Position numbers and translations under genes: made by a program
Source: Bacillota bacterium
Lineage (GTDB): Bacteria; Bacillota; Clostridia; Christensenellales; CAG-138
DNA length: 17,000 bases
NCBI GenBank assembly: GCA_023458615.1
Contig: JAEWYV010000152.1
Coordinates: 1-17,000, forward strand
Reading direction: 5' to 3'
In this document: in pieces, positions 14,465-17,000 of the stretch
Layout: every line of letters begins with the position of its first letter
Numbering within the stretch: the first letter of the stretch is position 1
Notes under the pieces: generated by a model
Seen by the model: only the letters and a program-made list of their open reading frames with translations
Told to the model about the DNA's origin: nothing
The model's database searches: none

Positions 14465-15859
14465 ATGAAAGAGGAAAAGATCGGCCTGCTGCCGCTCTAT
14501 CTAAAACTCTACGACGATACCGTTCCCGCCATGCGTCCGCGCGTGGAGCGTTTTCTGGATACCATCGCCAAGGCGCTGGAGCAGGAGGGACTGCACATTG
14601 TAACCGCGCCCATCTGCCGTGTGGAGCCGGAATTCCACGCTGCCGTGCGACAGCTGGAGGAAAATGATGTTGCGGCAATCGTGACGCTGCATCTGGCCTA
14701 TTCGCCCTCGCTGGAGAGTGCGGAGGTACTTGCTGGAACGAAACTTCCACTCATCGTGCTGGACACAACCGAGAACTTCGCGTTTGACAGCAGCGTGGAT
14801 GCGGACGAAATTCTCTATAACCATGGCATACACGGTGTACAGGATCTTTGCAACCTGCTGCGCCGCAATCATAAATCCTATAGCGTATTTGCGGGACACT
14901 ATGCGGAATCGGATGTGCTCAAACGAACCGCGCGAGCCTGTCGCGGCGCGATCATCGCCAAGCGCATGCGCACCGCGCGCGTTGGCCTTGTTGGCGGCCC
15001 GTTTGCGGGTATGGGGGATTTTTGCGTTCCCTTTGCGGAATTGCAGGAGAACATCGGGCTGAGTATTGTGCCCTATGACGAAGCACGGGGTAAGACGCGC
15101 ATTGACGGGATTACCCAATCTGAGATTGACGCGGAATGGGCGGCGGATCAGGAAATTTTCTCCATCGATCCCTGCGTTACCCGCGCGCTCTACGACCGGA
15201 CGGCGCGTGTGAGTCTCGCGTTGCGGAATTGGCGCGAAGAGGAAGATCTCAGCGCGATGACGGTGAATTTTCTCGCAACGGAGGATAGCAATCCGGCGCT
15301 GCCCGTGATGCCGTTTACCGAGTGTTCCAAGGGCATGATGAACGGGGTTGGCTACGCGGGCGAGGGGGATGTGCTGACCGCCGCGCTGGTTGGCGCGCTG
15401 CTTAGCGTGTTTCCGGAGACGACATTTTCAGAGATGTTCTGTCCGGACTGGAAGGGCAACAGCATCTTTTTAAGCCATATGGGCGAGTTTAACTATCGCG
15501 TTTCGGCGGGGAAACCGCGCCTGACCGAAAAAGATTTTCCGTTTACCAACGCCGAGAATCCGACCGTTGCCTATGGGACATTCCGCCCCGGCAAGGCGGC
15601 CTATGTGAACCTTGCGCCCGGCGGAAATGGCAAATTCACCCTGCTTTGCACACAGGGCGAGGTTTTGCCGGTCAGCGGGAAAAACAACATGAGCGAGAGT
15701 GTGAACGGCTGGTTCCGTCCAAACGGGCGGGTTTCGGACTATTTGGAGCGCTTTTCAAAGCTCGGCGGGACACACCATTCCGCGCTCGTATATGGTGACT
15801 CGCTTGAGGAGCTGGAGATGTTTGCACGCTGCATGGGCTTTGCATTCGTTGTTCTTTGA
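14465..15859 (+). CDS. L-arabinose/L-fucose-isomerase-superfamily sugar isomerase
   Basis: A 464-residue protein from the ATG at 14465, six bases after GAGG; an ATG at 14453 overlaps that site. The C-terminal half follows the AraA pattern. GYAGEGDVLTAAL (296-308) corresponds to AraA's metal-binding Glu (E300 here), E323 in FSEMF is the probable second Glu, H338 in LSHMGE is the third ligand, and GGTHHSALVY (434-443) carries the fourth, His. It ends DSLEELEMFARCMGF, much like AraA. Such enzymes interconvert aldoses and ketoses using Mn2+ or similar. The N-terminal half is more like the wider fucose/arabinose isomerase group, and the protein is shorter than AraA (about 500), so L-arabinose itself is not assured. 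Position after the ABC importer suggests it acts on the imported sugar, making the ketose for the FGGY kinase. Confidence 0.8.
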   Translation: MKEEKIGLLPLYLKLYDDTVPAMRPRVERFLDTIAKALEQEGLHIVTAPICRVEPEFHAAVRQLEENDVAAIVTLHLAYSPSLESAEVLAGTKLPLIVLDTTENFAFDSSVDADEILYNHGIHGVQDLCNLLRRNHKSYSVFAGHYAESDVLKRTARACRGAIIAKRMRTARVGLVGGPFAGMGDFCVPFAELQENIGLSIVPYDEARGKTRIDGITQSEIDAEWAADQEIFSIDPCVTRALYDRTARVSLALRNWREEEDLSAMTVNFLATEDSNPALPVMPFTECSKGMMNGVGYAGEGDVLTAALVGALLSVFPETTFSEMFCPDWKGNSIFLSHMGEFNYRVSAGKPRLTEKDFPFTNAENPTVAYGTFRPGKAAYVNLAPGGNGKFTLLCTQGEVLPVSGKNNMSESVNGWFRPNGRVSDYLERFSKLGGTHHSALVYGDSLEELEMFARCMGFAFVVL

Positions 15860-15900
15860 GCAGGGCAAGCAACTGCTATCGATAGGGAGGAGGAGCAAAA

Positions 15901-17000
15901 ATGCACGCAAGGCAGCTTCTGCTGGATACACTCGAAGGGAAGCGCACGGAGCGCGTGCCCGTTGCGCCCTTTATCTATCAAAATCTTGCCAACGAATATC
16001 ATGGTGGAAACTCCAGCGATCCGATTGCGGATACGGTTGCGCTCTATCGGCGGTTTGGGTTCGATATTCTCCTGCGCAGTTATATCATGACGGACTATCT
16101 TGACGAGAGCTTTGTGAGCTGCGATAGCTGGCGGGTGGAGAAAACGAAAAAACCGATGCAGCAAGGGTGGGATGAAATCTGCACCATCACCACACCGGAG
16201 CGTGTGCTGCGGCAGACAAAGTCCTACCGCCGCGTCTCCGAAAACGAGATGGTAGAGGCGACAACGGAGTATTTCATCAAAGAGGAAGCGGATTTTCGTC
16301 AGTTTGAACGCTTTCAGCCGCCGTTGCCGCAGTATGACTGCTCCAGAATCGGCTATGCACGTGAACTGGTTGGGGATGACGGTCTTGTTGGAACCTGGAT
16401 TCACGGCGCGTTTAACATGACAGGGCTGCATCGCAAGCTGGATGATCTCTTGATGGATCCATATGTGGACGAGGATTTTTACCGGGATATGATTGCATAT
16501 TTCGGCGCGCGTGTGGCGGCGCTGGTGCCGCAGTTGATTGACGCGGGGTGCGATTTCCTCTCCGTCAGCGGGAATATGGCGAGCGGAAGCATGGCAGGAC
16601 CCAAGATGTTTGAGCAGTTTGTCATGCCATATGAAATGCAGTTGATTGGTGCGATTCACGAAGTGGGCGGAAAAATGATCTACCATAACTGCGGGGACGC
16701 GCGCTATCTGCTCCCGCTTTATGCCAAGATGGGCATCGATCTGTATGAGTCACTTACCGAAGCACCGTTTGGAGACACCGTTCTGGCGGACGCGCTGCGG
16801 GAGATTCCGCGCCCGACCGTGCTCAGCGGCGGAATCGACCAGATTCAGTTTCTCAAAACGGCGACGCCTGCCGAGGTTCGCTCACGCGTACGCGAGGTAT
16901 TGGAATTGGCGAAACAACGCGGCGGATTTATCTTGGCTGCAAGCGATTATTTCTCCGAAGGAACACCGCCGGAGAACTTGCAGGCGTTTGCGGATGCGGC
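15901..17000 (+). CDS. Uroporphyrinogen-decarboxylase-superfamily protein (incomplete at the window end)
   Basis: The first 366 residues of a frame still open at the window edge, with GGGAGGAGG before its ATG. The fold is that of URO-D/MtaA proteins: an opening ARQLLLDTLEGKRTERVPVAP, DAGCDFLSVSG (214-224), YHNCGD (261-266), and SEGTPPENLQAF (352-363). The HxC pair (H262, C264) matches two zinc ligands of corrinoid methyltransferases of this family. The third, a Cys expected in the strand before TPPEN, is absent: that strand reads ILAASDYFSEG. The haem-pathway enzyme lacks the HxC. It is therefore probably neither a standard HemE nor a standard methyltransferase. Relatives sit in sugar gene clusters of Bacillota with unknown function. 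It lies 41 bp after the isomerase gene and is probably in the same operon. Confidence 0.82.
   Translation, partial: MHARQLLLDTLEGKRTERVPVAPFIYQNLANEYHGGNSSDPIADTVALYRRFGFDILLRSYIMTDYLDESFVSCDSWRVEKTKKPMQQGWDEICTITTPERVLRQTKSYRRVSENEMVEATTEYFIKEEADFRQFERFQPPLPQYDCSRIGYARELVGDDGLVGTWIHGAFNMTGLHRKLDDLLMDPYVDEDFYRDMIAYFGARVAALVPQLIDAGCDFLSVSGNMASGSMAGPKMFEQFVMPYEMQLIGAIHEVGGKMIYHNCGDARYLLPLYAKMGIDLYESLTEAPFGDTVLADALREIPRPTVLSGGIDQIQFLKTATPAEVRSRVREVLELAKQRGGFILAASDYFSEGTPPENLQAFADA

Noticed and set aside
5376..15859. A plain L-arabinose (araBAD) operon
   Set aside because: The kinase lacks clear AraB features, no AraD epimerase is present, the isomerase is shorter than AraA, and DUF4432, amidohydrolase and URO-D genes are not part of that pathway.
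15901..17000. HemE, the haem-pathway uroporphyrinogen decarboxylase
   Set aside because: The neighbours are sugar genes, the protein has an HxC pair not expected in HemE, and no other haem gene is present.

Overview
The window looks like chromosomal DNA of a Gram-positive anaerobe of the Clostridia type (Bacillota). The basis is strong AGGAGG-type ribosome sites, lipoprotein signals on the secreted proteins, SigA-like promoters, and an RbsA/RbsC-type sugar importer beside a LacI regulator. No marker gene fixes the genus.

Left region (1-2880). The window opens inside an IS3-family insertion sequence whose end lies near base 126. It has cut a gene of which only the C-terminal part remains (127-611). 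A complete lipoprotein with a GH5-like glycosidase fold follows (810-2519), ending at a strong terminator. Next come 10-bp-phased GATT repeats and the exact 3' half of a tRNA-Arg(CCG) gene with no 5' half (2797-2842). That is the usual footprint of an element that integrated into a tRNA gene, so the left side may be an island.

Middle region (2840-5375). About 300 bp of stacked palindromes includes a second, shorter copy of the same tRNA 3' end. A lone GTPase with a DUF697-type tail follows on the minus strand, then a 345-bp stretch without a convincing gene, then a small two-helix membrane protein with a zinc ribbon.

Right region (5376-17000). This is a divergent carbohydrate-utilisation locus. 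The minus-strand operon encodes an amidohydrolase, a DUF4432 aldose-epimerase-like protein and an FGGY sugar kinase. The plus-strand series encodes a LacI-type regulator, an ABC permease, a dual ATPase, a lipoprotein binding protein, an L-arabinose-isomerase-like enzyme and a uroporphyrinogen-decarboxylase-like protein that runs off the window. The two arms are read from back-to-back promoters with perfect -35 boxes. These sit among eight copies of the hexamer GTGCAY (or its complement) in about 235 bp, probably the operators of the LacI protein.

Inferred pathway: the binding protein and ABC transporter import a monosaccharide, the DUF4432 protein interconverts its anomers, the isomerase makes the ketose, and the FGGY kinase phosphorylates it. 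No aldolase, epimerase or dehydrogenase is visible to finish the route. The amidohydrolase and the URO-D-like protein have no obvious place in a textbook pentose or deoxyhexose pathway. The substrate is therefore unknown, and this locus is the best candidate in the window for an undescribed pathway.
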